Shown here in pieces: positions 52,975-61,908 of a stretch of 64,000 nucleotides of DNA. Within the stretch, counting starts at the first letter, position 1; every line of letters begins with the position of its first letter. Made by a program: the position numbers and the translations under genes. The notes under the pieces were generated by a model that searched no databases, was not told the DNA's origin, and saw only the letters and a program-made list of their open reading frames with translations. Origin of the DNA: Bradyrhizobium arachidis (lineage in GTDB: Bacteria; Pseudomonadota; Alphaproteobacteria; Rhizobiales; Xanthobacteraceae); the NCBI RefSeq assembly GCF_024758505.1, contig NZ_CP077970.1:8556001-8620000 (forward strand), written 5' to 3'.

Positions 52975-53166
52975 CTACTTCTTGAAAAAATGATCCGCCG
53001 CATCGCGCGAGGCGCGCTTCTTGGTGGCGGCTTCCTCGAGTCTGGCGATCTCGGACTTCAACAGCGCGATGCGTTCGGTCAATTCCTCGACCGACAAGAG
53101 TGAGAGGTCCTGTCCGACCTCGTGGCTGATCTTCTTGCGCGGACGATCGTCGTCTTCGATTGCCAT
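52975..53166 (-). CDS. DUF1192 family small coiled-coil protein
   Basis: A 63-residue protein starting MAIEDDDRPRKKISHEVGQD. The DUF1192 pattern is LSLLSVEELTERIALLKSEI then ARLEEAATKKRASRDAADHFF, a short coiled coil with acidic and basic ends. GAGGAAG precedes the ATG. Function is unknown. It is divergent from the quinone oxidoreductase, an arrangement common in Rhizobiales. Confidence 0.88.
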   Translation of the reverse strand: MAIEDDDRPRKKISHEVGQDLSLLSVEELTERIALLKSEIARLEEAATKKRASRDAADHFFKK

Positions 53167-53277
53167 CAGCTTCCTCCTGTCCGTCATGCGGTCGACGAGG
53201 CCCTGGCGGTTGCCAGCGCTGGGCGGGCTGGCTAATCAGGGGCCACGTTCGATCTCGCTCTCCTCGAAGGACAAATC

Positions 53278-54276
53278 ATGGAAAAGCTGCCTGCGCAAAT
53301 GACCGTGGTCGCCATCTCAAAACCCGGCGGTCCGGAGGTGCTGATCCCGGAGACGCGTGCGGTGCCGCAGCCCGGTCCGGACGAGATTTTGGTCAAGGTG
53401 CTCGCCGCCGGCGTCAACCGGCCCGACGTGGCGCAGCGTTCCGGCGCCTATCCGCCGCCGCCCGGCGCCAGCGATCTGCCGGGGCTCGAGATTGCCGGCG
53501 AAGTGGTTGCGGTCGGCAGCAATGCCAAGCGGCACAAGATCGGCGACAAGGTGATGTCGCTCGTCGCAGGCGGCGGCTATGCGCAATATTGCATCGCCCA
53601 GGACGCGCAGGCGATGACGGTGCCATCAGCTTTGTCGATGCAGGAAGCCGGCGCCCTGCCGGAAACGCTGATGACGGTCTGGCACAATGTGTTCGAGCGC
53701 GGCGGACTGAAGGCGGGCGAGACGCTGCTGATCCATGGCGGCTCCTCCGGCATCGGCACCATGGCGATCCAGCTTGCAAAAGCGTTCGGCGCGAAGGTGA
53801 TCGTCACCGTCGGATCGCAGGACAAGATCGATGCCTGCCTCAAGCTCGGGGCGGACCGCGCGATCAATTACAAGACGGAAGACTTCGTTGCCGTGGTCAA
53901 GGCGGAAACCAACAATGCCGGGGCCAATTTGATCCTCGACATGGTCGCCGGCGACTATGTCGATCGCAACTACGATGCCGCCGCGGTCGACGGCCGCATC
54001 GTCCAGATCGCAACCCTCAACGGCCCGAAAGTTAACGTCAACATCGCCAAGGTGATGGTGAAGCGCCTGACCCATACCGGCTCGACGCTGCGTCCCCGTA
54101 GTAATGCGGATAAGGCGGCGATGGTGGCGGCGATCGAGGCCAAGGTGATGCCGCTTTTGCGCGAAGGCCGCGTCAAGCCGCTGATGGACAGCACTTTCCC
54201 GCTGGAAAAGGCTGTTGATGCGCACCGGCGGATGGAGACGTCAGCACATATTGGCAAAATTGTGTTGGCCGTATAG
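53278..54276 (+). CDS. NAD(P)H quinone oxidoreductase, PIG3/zeta-crystallin type
   Basis: A 332-residue MDR-family enzyme that reduces quinones with NAD(P)H. It starts MEKLPAQMTVVAISKPGGPE and has the PIG3 features NRPDVAQRSGAYPPPPGAS, LPGLEIAGEVVAVG and the cofactor fold LLIHGGSSGIGTMAIQLAKA. No zinc-binding cysteines are present, as expected for this subfamily. The ATG follows AAGGACAAATC (GGAC-type site). It is divergent from DUF1192. Confidence 0.93.
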   Translation: MEKLPAQMTVVAISKPGGPEVLIPETRAVPQPGPDEILVKVLAAGVNRPDVAQRSGAYPPPPGASDLPGLEIAGEVVAVGSNAKRHKIGDKVMSLVAGGGYAQYCIAQDAQAMTVPSALSMQEAGALPETLMTVWHNVFERGGLKAGETLLIHGGSSGIGTMAIQLAKAFGAKVIVTVGSQDKIDACLKLGADRAINYKTEDFVAVVKAETNNAGANLILDMVAGDYVDRNYDAAAVDGRIVQIATLNGPKVNVNIAKVMVKRLTHTGSTLRPRSNADKAAMVAAIEAKVMPLLREGRVKPLMDSTFPLEKAVDAHRRMETSAHIGKIVLAV

Positions 54277-54441
54277 CTCGCACGCTCCCGACGCGACCGG
54301 AAACCCTTTGATTTTCCTCGCTTTCGTGGCATCTATCCCGGGTAGCCGAACCACCCCGCCCGGGCGGGAAACGGCTGACTCTTAAGGGCTTAGATTTAAG
54401 CGCTTGCATCTCGAGTTTGCGTCAAACGCGGAGAACTGACC

Positions 54442-57318
54442 TTGCGTCTGATCAGGCGCCTCGCGCCCATAGCGCTGGGCCTCATGGTTCTTGTCGCCGC
54501 GTTGCCTGCACGCGCGCTTGACGCCGTCAGCGTCCGCAGCGATGCGCCTGCGATCGACCTGACCGCCGTCCTCGAGCACCAGCGCAGCGACGCCGACCGC
54601 ATCCAGGTCTCCACCGCGCCCGCCACCGACGGCATCGTCCGCCGCATCGAGGTCCGCGCCCGCGAAGGCGGCCAGAACTGGGTGGTGTTCGCGCTCGCCA
54701 ACAACACCGACGACCAGCTCGACCGCCTGATCGTCGCGCCGCACTACCGCATCGTCTCCTCAGGGCTGCTGTGGCCCGACCTCGGCCTGTCGCGCATCGC
54801 GACCATTACGCCGTCGACCGGCGATCGTCCCGAGCGGCAGGAGAGCCCAACCGCCGACGTCTTCCGCATCACGCTCGACCCCGGCGCCGTCATCACCTTC
54901 GTCGCGGAGCTGCGCACCGACAAGCTGCCGCAGCTCTATCTGTGGGAGCCCGAAGCCTACAAGGACAAGGTCAACTCCTTCACGCTCTACCAGGGCATCG
55001 TGATCGGCATCTCCGGCCTCTTGGCGCTGGTGCTGACCATCCTGTTCGTCGTGAAGGGCAGCATCATGTTCCCCGCCGCCGCGGCGCTGGCCTGGGCGGT
55101 GCTGGTCTATATCGGCGTCGACTTCGGCTTCTGGGGCAAGGTGCTGGACATGTCGAACAACGCCGAGCGCATCTGGCGCGCGGCGGGTGAAGCGATCTTG
55201 GCGGCAACGCTGCTCGTGTTCCTGTTCGCCTATCTCAATCTCAGCCGCTGGCACGTACGCTATTCGCATATCACGGTCGGCTGGCTCGCCTTCCTCGGCT
55301 CGCTGGTCGCGCTCGCGCTGTTCGATCCCGCGGTCGCCTCCGGCATCGCGCGCATGTCGCTGGTGCTGATCGCCTTCGCGGGCTTTGCGCTGATCGTCTA
55401 TCTCTCCACCCACGGCTTTGACCGCGCGGTGCTGCTGATCCCGACCTGGTTCCTCCTGGTGGTCTGGGTGGTCGCGGCCGGCATGACGGTCGCGGGCTCC
55501 GTCACCAACGACATCGTCGGTCCTGCCCTGCTCGGCGGCCTCGTGCTGATCGTGATGCTGATCGGCTTCACGGTCATGCAGCACGCCTTCGCCGGCGGCG
55601 GCGCCACGACAGGCGTCGTCTCCGACATCGAGCGCCGCGCGCTCGCGCTGGCCGGCTCCGGCGATCTGATCTGGGACTGGGACGTCTCCGCCGACAAGGT
55701 TTTTACCAGCCCGGAAACCGAGGCGCTGCTCGGCCTCAAGCGCGGCACGCTGGAAGGCCCCGCCGCAACCTGGCTGGAGGTGCTGCATCCGCTCGACCAG
55801 GACCGCTTCCGCGCAGCGCTCGACAGCGTGCTCGACCAGCGCCGCGGACGGCTGGTGCAGGATTTCCGCCTGCGCACGCCGGACGGCCATTTCATGTGGT
55901 TCGCGCTGAAGGCGCGGCCCGTGGTCGGCTCCGACGGCGAGGTCTCGCGCGTCGTGGGCACGCTCACCGACGTCACCGAGCTGCGCAACGCCGAAGAACG
56001 CCTGCTGCACGATTCCGTGCATGACAACCTCACCGGCCTGCCCAACCGCAAGCTGTTCATGGATCGCCTGAACGCGGTCGCGAATTTCGCAAAGACCATG
56101 CCGACGTTGCGGCCGACGCTGATGGTGATCGACCTCGATCGCTTCAAGCAGGTCAACGATTCCGTCGGCATCGCGGTCGGCGATTCCATTTTGCTGACGC
56201 TGGCCCGCCGCCTCACCCGCATCCTCAAGCCGCAGGACACGCTGGCGCGGCTCGCGGGCGATCAGTTCGGCCTGATCCTGCTGTCGGAGCAGGACCCGGC
56301 GCGGATCACCAATTTCGCCGAGACCATCCGCAAGACCATCCGCGCGCCGATCGCCTTCAACGATCGCGAAATCTTTTTGACCGCATCGATCGGCCTGGCG
56401 CTGTCCGATCCGCAGACGCAGCTCACGGACGAGATCATCAAGGACGCCGAGCTTGCGATGTATCATTCCAAGCGCATCGGCGGTGATCGCATCGACGTCT
56501 ACAAGCCCGCCATGCGCGCGCGGAAAACCGATCGCCTGACGCTCGAGAGCGAGCTGCGCCGCGCCATCGAGCGCCAGGAGATCACGATCCTCTACCAGCC
56601 GATCGTGCGTCTGGAAGACCGCTCGATCGCCGGCTTCGAGGCGCTGTCGCGCTGGGATCATCCAAAGCTCGGGCGCATGGCGCCGTCGGAATTCATCACC
56701 ATCGCCGAAGAGACCGGCCTGATCGTCGACCTCGGCATGTTCGTGCTCGACCAGACCGCAAAGCAGCTCTCGGTCTGGCAGCGCGCGATGCGCTCGCGCG
56801 AGCCGATCTTCGCCTCCGTCAACGTCTCCTCGCGGCAGCTTTTGCGCCACGACCTCATCCACGACATCCGCACCGTGCTGTCACGCTCCTCGGTGGCGCG
56901 CGGCACGCTGAAGCTCGAGCTGACGGAATCGCTGGTCATGGAGAATCCGGAGCACGCAGCGCAAATGCTGACGCGGATCCGCGAGCTCGGCACCGGCTTG
57001 TCGCTCGACGATTTCGGCACCGGCCATTCCTCGCTGGCCTACCTGCAGCGCTTCCCGTTCGACACCATCAAGATCGACCAGTCGTTCGTGCGCACCACGA
57101 GCCGCGGCACGCGCCCGGTGATCCTGAAGTCGATCATCGCGCTGGCGCACGACCTCGGCATGGACGTGGTCGCGGAAGGCGCCGAGACCGATTCCGACGC
57201 CGTCGAGCTCTACCAGTTAGGTGCCGAATACGCGCAGGGTTTTGCCTTCGGCGAGCCGATGGACGCGGATGCTGCGATGCGCCTGCTCACCGAAGTGCGG
57301 CTGGAAGCGGCGAGCTAG
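54442..57318 (+). CDS. membrane PAS-GGDEF-EAL protein with degenerate GGDEF
   Basis: A 958-residue signalling protein. An N-terminal signal/membrane segment is followed by a periplasmic 7TMR-type domain (~30-180) and about seven membrane segments (~185-390), then PAS (~400-520), GGDEF (~530-690) and EAL (~695-950). The GGDEF site reads AGDQF at 605-609, so it is unlikely to make c-di-GMP. The EAL site is intact: EAL at 733-735, then NVSSRQL, ELTES and LDDFGTGHSSLAYL with Asp-Asp near 856. It is therefore probably a phosphodiesterase that lowers c-di-GMP in answer to a membrane signal. The start is TTG 54442, with GGAG upstream. Confidence 0.93.
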   Translation: MRLIRRLAPIALGLMVLVAALPARALDAVSVRSDAPAIDLTAVLEHQRSDADRIQVSTAPATDGIVRRIEVRAREGGQNWVVFALANNTDDQLDRLIVAPHYRIVSSGLLWPDLGLSRIATITPSTGDRPERQESPTADVFRITLDPGAVITFVAELRTDKLPQLYLWEPEAYKDKVNSFTLYQGIVIGISGLLALVLTILFVVKGSIMFPAAAALAWAVLVYIGVDFGFWGKVLDMSNNAERIWRAAGEAILAATLLVFLFAYLNLSRWHVRYSHITVGWLAFLGSLVALALFDPAVASGIARMSLVLIAFAGFALIVYLSTHGFDRAVLLIPTWFLLVVWVVAAGMTVAGSVTNDIVGPALLGGLVLIVMLIGFTVMQHAFAGGGATTGVVSDIERRALALAGSGDLIWDWDVSADKVFTSPETEALLGLKRGTLEGPAATWLEVLHPLDQDRFRAALDSVLDQRRGRLVQDFRLRTPDGHFMWFALKARPVVGSDGEVSRVVGTLTDVTELRNAEERLLHDSVHDNLTGLPNRKLFMDRLNAVANFAKTMPTLRPTLMVIDLDRFKQVNDSVGIAVGDSILLTLARRLTRILKPQDTLARLAGDQFGLILLSEQDPARITNFAETIRKTIRAPIAFNDREIFLTASIGLALSDPQTQLTDEIIKDAELAMYHSKRIGGDRIDVYKPAMRARKTDRLTLESELRRAIERQEITILYQPIVRLEDRSIAGFEALSRWDHPKLGRMAPSEFITIAEETGLIVDLGMFVLDQTAKQLSVWQRAMRSREPIFASVNVSSRQLLRHDLIHDIRTVLSRSSVARGTLKLELTESLVMENPEHAAQMLTRIRELGTGLSLDDFGTGHSSLAYLQRFPFDTIKIDQSFVRTTSRGTRPVILKSIIALAHDLGMDVVAEGAETDSDAVELYQLGAEYAQGFAFGEPMDADAAMRLLTEVRLEAAS

Positions 57319-57423
57319 GGCGCGTAGCACGCACACGCGTGCACACTCCCCCACACAACAAGCGACATCCCCGGATCGAAGCTGCTACAGTCAGCTTCGC
57401 GCGCATGAACCCATGGGAATGAG

Positions 57424-58536
57424 ATGGACGGTCGCAAGCTCCGGGTCGCAATCCTCTTCGGCGGACGATCGGCCGAGCATGACGTGTCGCGGGCGTCGGC
57501 GGCGAATGTGCTGCGCTCGCTCGATCAGGATCGCTATGAGACGGTCCTGATCGGAATCACGCGGGAGGGCCGCTGGATCGCGGCCGATGCCCGCAATGGT
57601 GCTGGAACAGGTAGCACGGCCTTGGTCGTTCCGCAGGATGGACCGCAGGTCTCGCTGCTTCCCGGCGGCGGCGGCAAAGCGCTGCTCACGGACGATACGG
57701 GATCGCAGGCACGCCCGCTTCCCGCCTTCGACGTCGTCTTCCCGGTCCTGCATGGCCCTCACGGCGAAGACGGCACCGTGCAGGGTGCGCTCGAACTGGC
57801 CGACGTTCCCTATGTCGGATCGGGTGTGCTCGGCTCCGCGGTCGCAATGGACAAGGACGTCGCCAAGCGACTTTTGCAGGATGCGGGGCTGCCGATGGCC
57901 CGCTTCATCGCGATCACGGCGCCTTCGACCATCGACTATGATGACGCCGTCCAAGCCGTCGGCACCAAAGAGCTGTTCGTAAAACCTGCGAACATGGGCT
58001 CATCGGTGGGCGTGTCCAGGGCGCGAACCGCCGAGGAGTTCGCTGAAGCCTGCAAGCATGCATTCCGGTTCGACAGAAAAATCCTGATCGAGCAGAGCGT
58101 GCCGTCGGTTCGCGAGATCGAGTGCTCGGTACTGGAGGATGCGAGCGGCGAGGTGCGCGCATCCGAGCTCGGCGAAATCGTGCCCGACGACAAGCACGGC
58201 TTCTATTCCTACGATGCCAAATATATCGACGCCGGCGGCGCCAGTCTCGTCGTGCCTGCCCGGCTGGCGCCTGACCTGAGCGAGGCGATCAAGCTGCTGG
58301 CGATCAAGACATTCAAGGTGCTGTGCTGCGAGGGCATGGCACGCATCGATTTCTTCCTGAGCGGTCAGGACGTCTTCGTGAACGAAGCCAACACGCTGCC
58401 GGGCTTCACGAACATCAGCATGTATCCAAAGCTCTGGGAAACCAGCGGCCTGCCGCAATCGAAACTGATGGACGTGTTGATCGCGCATGCCATCGCGCGC
58501 CATCGGCGGTCGAGGACCGTTTCGGTGCATCGCTAG
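57424..58536 (+). CDS. ddl: D-alanine--D-alanine ligase
   Basis: A 370-residue ATP-grasp ligase making the D-Ala-D-Ala dipeptide of peptidoglycan. It starts MDGRKLRVAILFGGRSAEHD and has PVLHGPHGEDGTVQGALELA, FVKPANMGSSVGVSRA and the Mg-site ARIDFFLSGQ...NEANTLPGFTNISMYPKLW (part). Its length suits the DdlA type. It is not in a murein cluster here: its neighbours are the EAL protein and a GntR regulator, so it may be a second ligase of the genome, which needs a genome search. Confidence 0.93.
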   Translation: MDGRKLRVAILFGGRSAEHDVSRASAANVLRSLDQDRYETVLIGITREGRWIAADARNGAGTGSTALVVPQDGPQVSLLPGGGGKALLTDDTGSQARPLPAFDVVFPVLHGPHGEDGTVQGALELADVPYVGSGVLGSAVAMDKDVAKRLLQDAGLPMARFIAITAPSTIDYDDAVQAVGTKELFVKPANMGSSVGVSRARTAEEFAEACKHAFRFDRKILIEQSVPSVREIECSVLEDASGEVRASELGEIVPDDKHGFYSYDAKYIDAGGASLVVPARLAPDLSEAIKLLAIKTFKVLCCEGMARIDFFLSGQDVFVNEANTLPGFTNISMYPKLWETSGLPQSKLMDVLIAHAIARHRRSRTVSVHR

Positions 58537-58559
58537 TCGAGCAGCAGCCGCGAACCGTA

Positions 58560-59258
58560 CTACCCAATCACTCCGTCGAGATCGGAATAGATGACGTCGG
58601 CCGTGCGCTGATAGTGTTGCTGCAGGAGACGCACGGCTTCTTCGATGTCCTTCGCAAGGACTGCCTGCAGGATCTCGCGGTGCTCGGCGCCGACCTTGCG
58701 CGCCGGATAGGCCTTTGCGATCGACATCATGCGATAGCGATAGAGCCGATCGGCAAGCTGTTCGCAGAAGCCGAGCAGCGGCCGCGACCCGCACAGGCCG
58801 ATCAGCGTCGCGTGGAAGGCGCGGTGTACCTTCTCCCAATCCGGATTGTCCTCGAAAGTGTCGGCCTTGAGCGAGCGCGGCGTGCGCTCGAGCCGGTGAT
58901 GCGCCACCAGCAAAGACTCTTCCCACGCCTGCGTCGCATTCTGCATGGACTCGCGGAGCGCCAGGCCTTCGACCCAGCATTTGGTCTTGGTCAGCTCCTG
59001 CAGCTCTTCCCTGCTGACCTCCTTCACATAGAAGCCGCGCTGCTCCATGCCGACCACGAACTCTTCCGTCGTCAGGCGGTTGAGCGCCTCTCGCAGCGGG
59101 GTCTGCCCGACATTGTATTGCTCCATCAGGAAGCGCGATTGCAGCTTGCGGCCAGGCTCCAGCCGCGTGGTCAGGATGTCGGCCTTGAGCCGCGCATAGA
59201 TCGTCGTCGCCAGCGTTGCCGGCTGGTCCGCCTTCTGGCTTGGCAGGTCAGAGCTCAT
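58560..59258 (-). CDS. GntR family regulator, FCD type
   Basis: A 232-residue repressor. The N-terminal winged helix (~20-80) contains TIYARLKADILTTRLEPGRK, LMEQYNVGQTPLREALNRL. The C-terminal FCD helical domain (~95-220) has the metal-ligand positions in DWEKVHRAFHATLIG, SRPLLGFCEQL and EHREILQAVLA. FCD members sense small acids. It is divergent from the aromatic-degradation genes and is the probable repressor of them, its ligand being a pathway intermediate. Confidence 0.92.
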   Translation of the reverse strand: MSSDLPSQKADQPATLATTIYARLKADILTTRLEPGRKLQSRFLMEQYNVGQTPLREALNRLTTEEFVVGMEQRGFYVKEVSREELQELTKTKCWVEGLALRESMQNATQAWEESLLVAHHRLERTPRSLKADTFEDNPDWEKVHRAFHATLIGLCGSRPLLGFCEQLADRLYRYRMMSIAKAYPARKVGAEHREILQAVLAKDIEEAVRLLQQHYQRTADVIYSDLDGVIG

Positions 59259-59279
59259 GGGCGCCCATGGGAATCATCG

Positions 59280-59350
59280 GCTTTTTTGTACATCAGCCAC
59301 CTCCCATGCAATAATTTATAAATTATTGCTTTACTAGCTTTTTTCTACAT
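59280..59350. promoter_or_regulatory. GntR intergenic operator region: direct repeats around a perfect palindrome
   Basis: GCAATAATTTATAAATTATTGC split as GCAATAATTTA/TAAATTATTGC (59308-59329) is a perfect 22-bp palindrome. It is flanked by GCTTTTTTGTACAT (59280-59293) and GCTTTTTTCTACAT (59337-59350), a direct repeat matching in 13 of 14 positions. The layout between divergent genes is that of a regulatory region for the GntR protein. Confidence 0.7.
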
Positions 59351-59398
59351 ATTAAGGAGCTGGTCGCGAGTTCGCGTTCCCAATACCAAGGAAGCCCA

Positions 59399-60298
59399 AT
59401 GTCCGATTTTCCGGTGGCGGCCCTGCGTAGCGTCGAGATCACGACGCCGCACCTCGCCGGTTCGGTCGAGTTCTACACCGCCGTCTGGGGTCTCGACGTC
59501 GCGGCGGAGGCTGACGGCACGGTGTACCTCGCGGCAACGGGCAGCGACTTCCACGTCCTCGAACTCACGCCTGGTGAAGCGACCTCGCTCCGCAAGGTCA
59601 GCTTCCGCACCCGCTCGCACGAGGATTTGCACCGCCTGTTCGACCGCACGCGGCAGGCCGGCTGCGAGGTGATCAGCTCGCTCGCGCCATCGCGCGCGCC
59701 GTCGGGCGGCGAGAGTTTTGTGGTTCGCGAGCCGCAGGGCTGCGCGATGGAGTTCGTCCACGGCGATCGCACCAAGCCGGCTCGCGTGATCGCCGACCGC
59801 CCCGAGCGGCTGGCGCATGTCAACATCAACAGCGCTGACGTCGAGAAGCTTTCGGCCTTCTACCAGGACGTTTTGGGATTCCGGCTGTCGGACCGCTCGA
59901 AGCTGATGGCCTTCCTGTGCTGCAACAGCGACCACCACGCGATCGTGCTGGCGGAGGCTCCGCGCAACGGCCTCAACCACGTAGCCTTCCTGATGCCCGA
60001 TCTGGAATCCGTCATGCGCGGCTCCGGCCGCATGATCGATCACGGCCATCCGATCGGCTGGGGCGTCGGCCGGCACGGCCCGGGCGACAATGTGTTCGCC
60101 TATTTCGTCGATCCGACCGGCGCCGTCATCGAATACACCGCCGAGGTTTTGCAGATCGACGACAGTTACGTTGCGAAAGGTCCGGGCGACTGGGTCTGGC
60201 CGCCGGGACGAACGGATCAATGGGGCATTGCTCCGCCGAAATCCGAGGCCTGCAAGGCAGCGCAGCTATCCGTTCCCTTCACGACGGCGCCCACATGA
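59399..60298 (+). CDS. VOC extradiol dioxygenase, two-domain
   Basis: A 299-residue ring-cleaving dioxygenase of the type I extradiol class. Two VOC domains occupy ~8-125 and ~138-255. The iron ligands His140 (LAHVNINSA), His194 (GLNHVAFLMP) and Glu245 (GAVIEYTAE) lie in the second domain; the first lacks them, as usual. It should open a catechol-type ring between or beside the hydroxyls. It begins the operon and overlaps the hydroxylase in ATGA. Which catechol it uses is not shown. Confidence 0.88.
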   Translation: MSDFPVAALRSVEITTPHLAGSVEFYTAVWGLDVAAEADGTVYLAATGSDFHVLELTPGEATSLRKVSFRTRSHEDLHRLFDRTRQAGCEVISSLAPSRAPSGGESFVVREPQGCAMEFVHGDRTKPARVIADRPERLAHVNINSADVEKLSAFYQDVLGFRLSDRSKLMAFLCCNSDHHAIVLAEAPRNGLNHVAFLMPDLESVMRGSGRMIDHGHPIGWGVGRHGPGDNVFAYFVDPTGAVIEYTAEVLQIDDSYVAKGPGDWVWPPGRTDQWGIAPPKSEACKAAQLSVPFTTAPT

Positions 60299-61908
60299 CG
60301 GCTGATGCCACCGGCTATGACGTGCTGATCGTCGGCTTCGGGCCGACCGGCGCCGTTGCCGCTAGTTTGCTTGGCCGCCTCGGCCATCGCACGCTGGTCA
60401 TCGACCGGCTCACGGACGTCTACGACAAGCCGCGCGCGATTGCGCTCGATCACGAGATCTTTCGCCATTTCGACAATATGGGCCTCGCCGAGGCGATCTC
60501 GCCTTATATCGAGCCCTTCACCGCCTCGCAGCATTTTGGCGTCGACGGCCAGTTGATCCGGCGCATCGACATGGTCGCAAAGCCCTATCCGCTCGGCTAC
60601 ACGCCTAGCATGGTGTTCAGCCAGCCCGCGGTCGAGGCCGAGCTGCGCCGCCATGCGACCAGTTTTCCCAACGTGCGAGCCGAGCTCGGCGTCGAGCTGC
60701 TCGATCTCGTTCAAACCTCCGATCGTGTCGAAGCAAGGCTGAAGGACGCCGACGGACGGCAGCGTTCCGTGACGGCGCGCTACGTGCTCGGCTGCGACGG
60801 CGCCTCGAGCACGGTGCGCGAGATCGCCGGCCTTCCGCTCGAAGACCTCACCTTCGACGAACCCTGGCTCGTGGTCGACGTCCGCGTGAACCAGGACGCG
60901 CTCGTCAAACTTCCGCAATGCTCCGCGCAATTCTGCAATCCCGCGCGTCCCGTCAGCTTCCTCATCGGCCCGAAAAACCACCGCCGCTGGGAGATCATGC
61001 TGCTCCCCGGCGAAGACGCGCGGCAGATGGAGCGGCCGGAGAACGTCTGGAAGCTGCTCGCACCCTGGCTGACACCGCAGGACGGTGAATTGTGGCGCGC
61101 GGCGTCTTACCGCTTCCACGCCCTCGTGGCTGCCGATTGGCGTAACGGAAGGATCCTGATCGCCGGCGACGCCGCCCATCAGCAGCCGCCGTTCATCGGC
61201 CAGGGCATGTGCCAGGGCCTGCGCGACGCCACCAATGTGGTCTGGAAGCTGGATCGCGTGCTCAGGGGCACATCGCCCGACAGCCTGCTCAATAGCTACA
61301 CCGTCGAGCGCAAGCAGCACGTGATCGAGCTGACCGGCAAGATCAAGGCGATCGGCCAGTCGATCTGTGAACGCGACGCGGCCGCGGCGCGTCAACGCGA
61401 TGCGCAACTTTTGGCGCAAGGCGGCGGCAAGCCGCTGCAGATCACGCGGCAGGAAATCATTCCGCCGTTGCGCGATGGCTTGGTCGCCCGTCACGAGACG
61501 CCTGCGCGCGGCAGCCTGTTTCCGCAGCCCCGGATCGCAAGTGAAGGCTCCGTGCGCTTGCTCGACAAGGTGACGGGACCCGGCTTGCGTGTCTTCATCG
61601 ACGGCCGCACCAGTGAGGCCGCCGCCCTCCTCGCGCTCTGCGCCGCGCATGCAGAAATATCGGCAGCGGCAATCGCCCCTCCCGGTACACCTGATGCGCT
61701 CGAAGAGACCGAGGGCGTGCTCCAAAACTGGTTCGACCGCCACGGCGTTATCGTCGCGGTCGTTCGGCCCGACCACTACGTCTTCGGCACCGCGCGCAAT
61801 GCCGCTGAACTTGCCGATCTCCTGAGCGAGATCGATCTGCGTTTGCGCGACGTCCCTGCCGGGCAGGCCAACAAGATTCCCGATCTGAGAATGGAGAAAA
61901 CGCCGTGA
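60295..61908 (+). CDS. mhpA: MhpA-like FAD aromatic hydroxylase
   Basis: A 537-residue flavin monooxygenase of the 3-(3-hydroxyphenyl)propionate hydroxylase type. The FAD site is VLIVGFGPTGAVAASLLG near residue 9, the DG motif is VLGCDGASSTVREIAG, and the GD motif reads IAGDAAHQQPPFIGQGMCQG. It adds a hydroxyl to a phenolic ring to give a catechol. ATG 60295 gives a 4-base overlap with the dioxygenase. Together they make and cleave a catechol; the true substrate of this copy is unproven, so the symbol is by similarity. Confidence 0.87.
   Translation: MTADATGYDVLIVGFGPTGAVAASLLGRLGHRTLVIDRLTDVYDKPRAIALDHEIFRHFDNMGLAEAISPYIEPFTASQHFGVDGQLIRRIDMVAKPYPLGYTPSMVFSQPAVEAELRRHATSFPNVRAELGVELLDLVQTSDRVEARLKDADGRQRSVTARYVLGCDGASSTVREIAGLPLEDLTFDEPWLVVDVRVNQDALVKLPQCSAQFCNPARPVSFLIGPKNHRRWEIMLLPGEDARQMERPENVWKLLAPWLTPQDGELWRAASYRFHALVAADWRNGRILIAGDAAHQQPPFIGQGMCQGLRDATNVVWKLDRVLRGTSPDSLLNSYTVERKQHVIELTGKIKAIGQSICERDAAAARQRDAQLLAQGGGKPLQITRQEIIPPLRDGLVARHETPARGSLFPQPRIASEGSVRLLDKVTGPGLRVFIDGRTSEAAALLALCAAHAEISAAAIAPPGTPDALEETEGVLQNWFDRHGVIVAVVRPDHYVFGTARNAAELADLLSEIDLRLRDVPAGQANKIPDLRMEKTP

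Noticed and set aside
54760..56862. Minus-strand frame of 700 codons opposite the GGDEF/EAL gene.
   Set aside because: It is the mirror of the PAS, GGDEF and EAL codons and has no motif.
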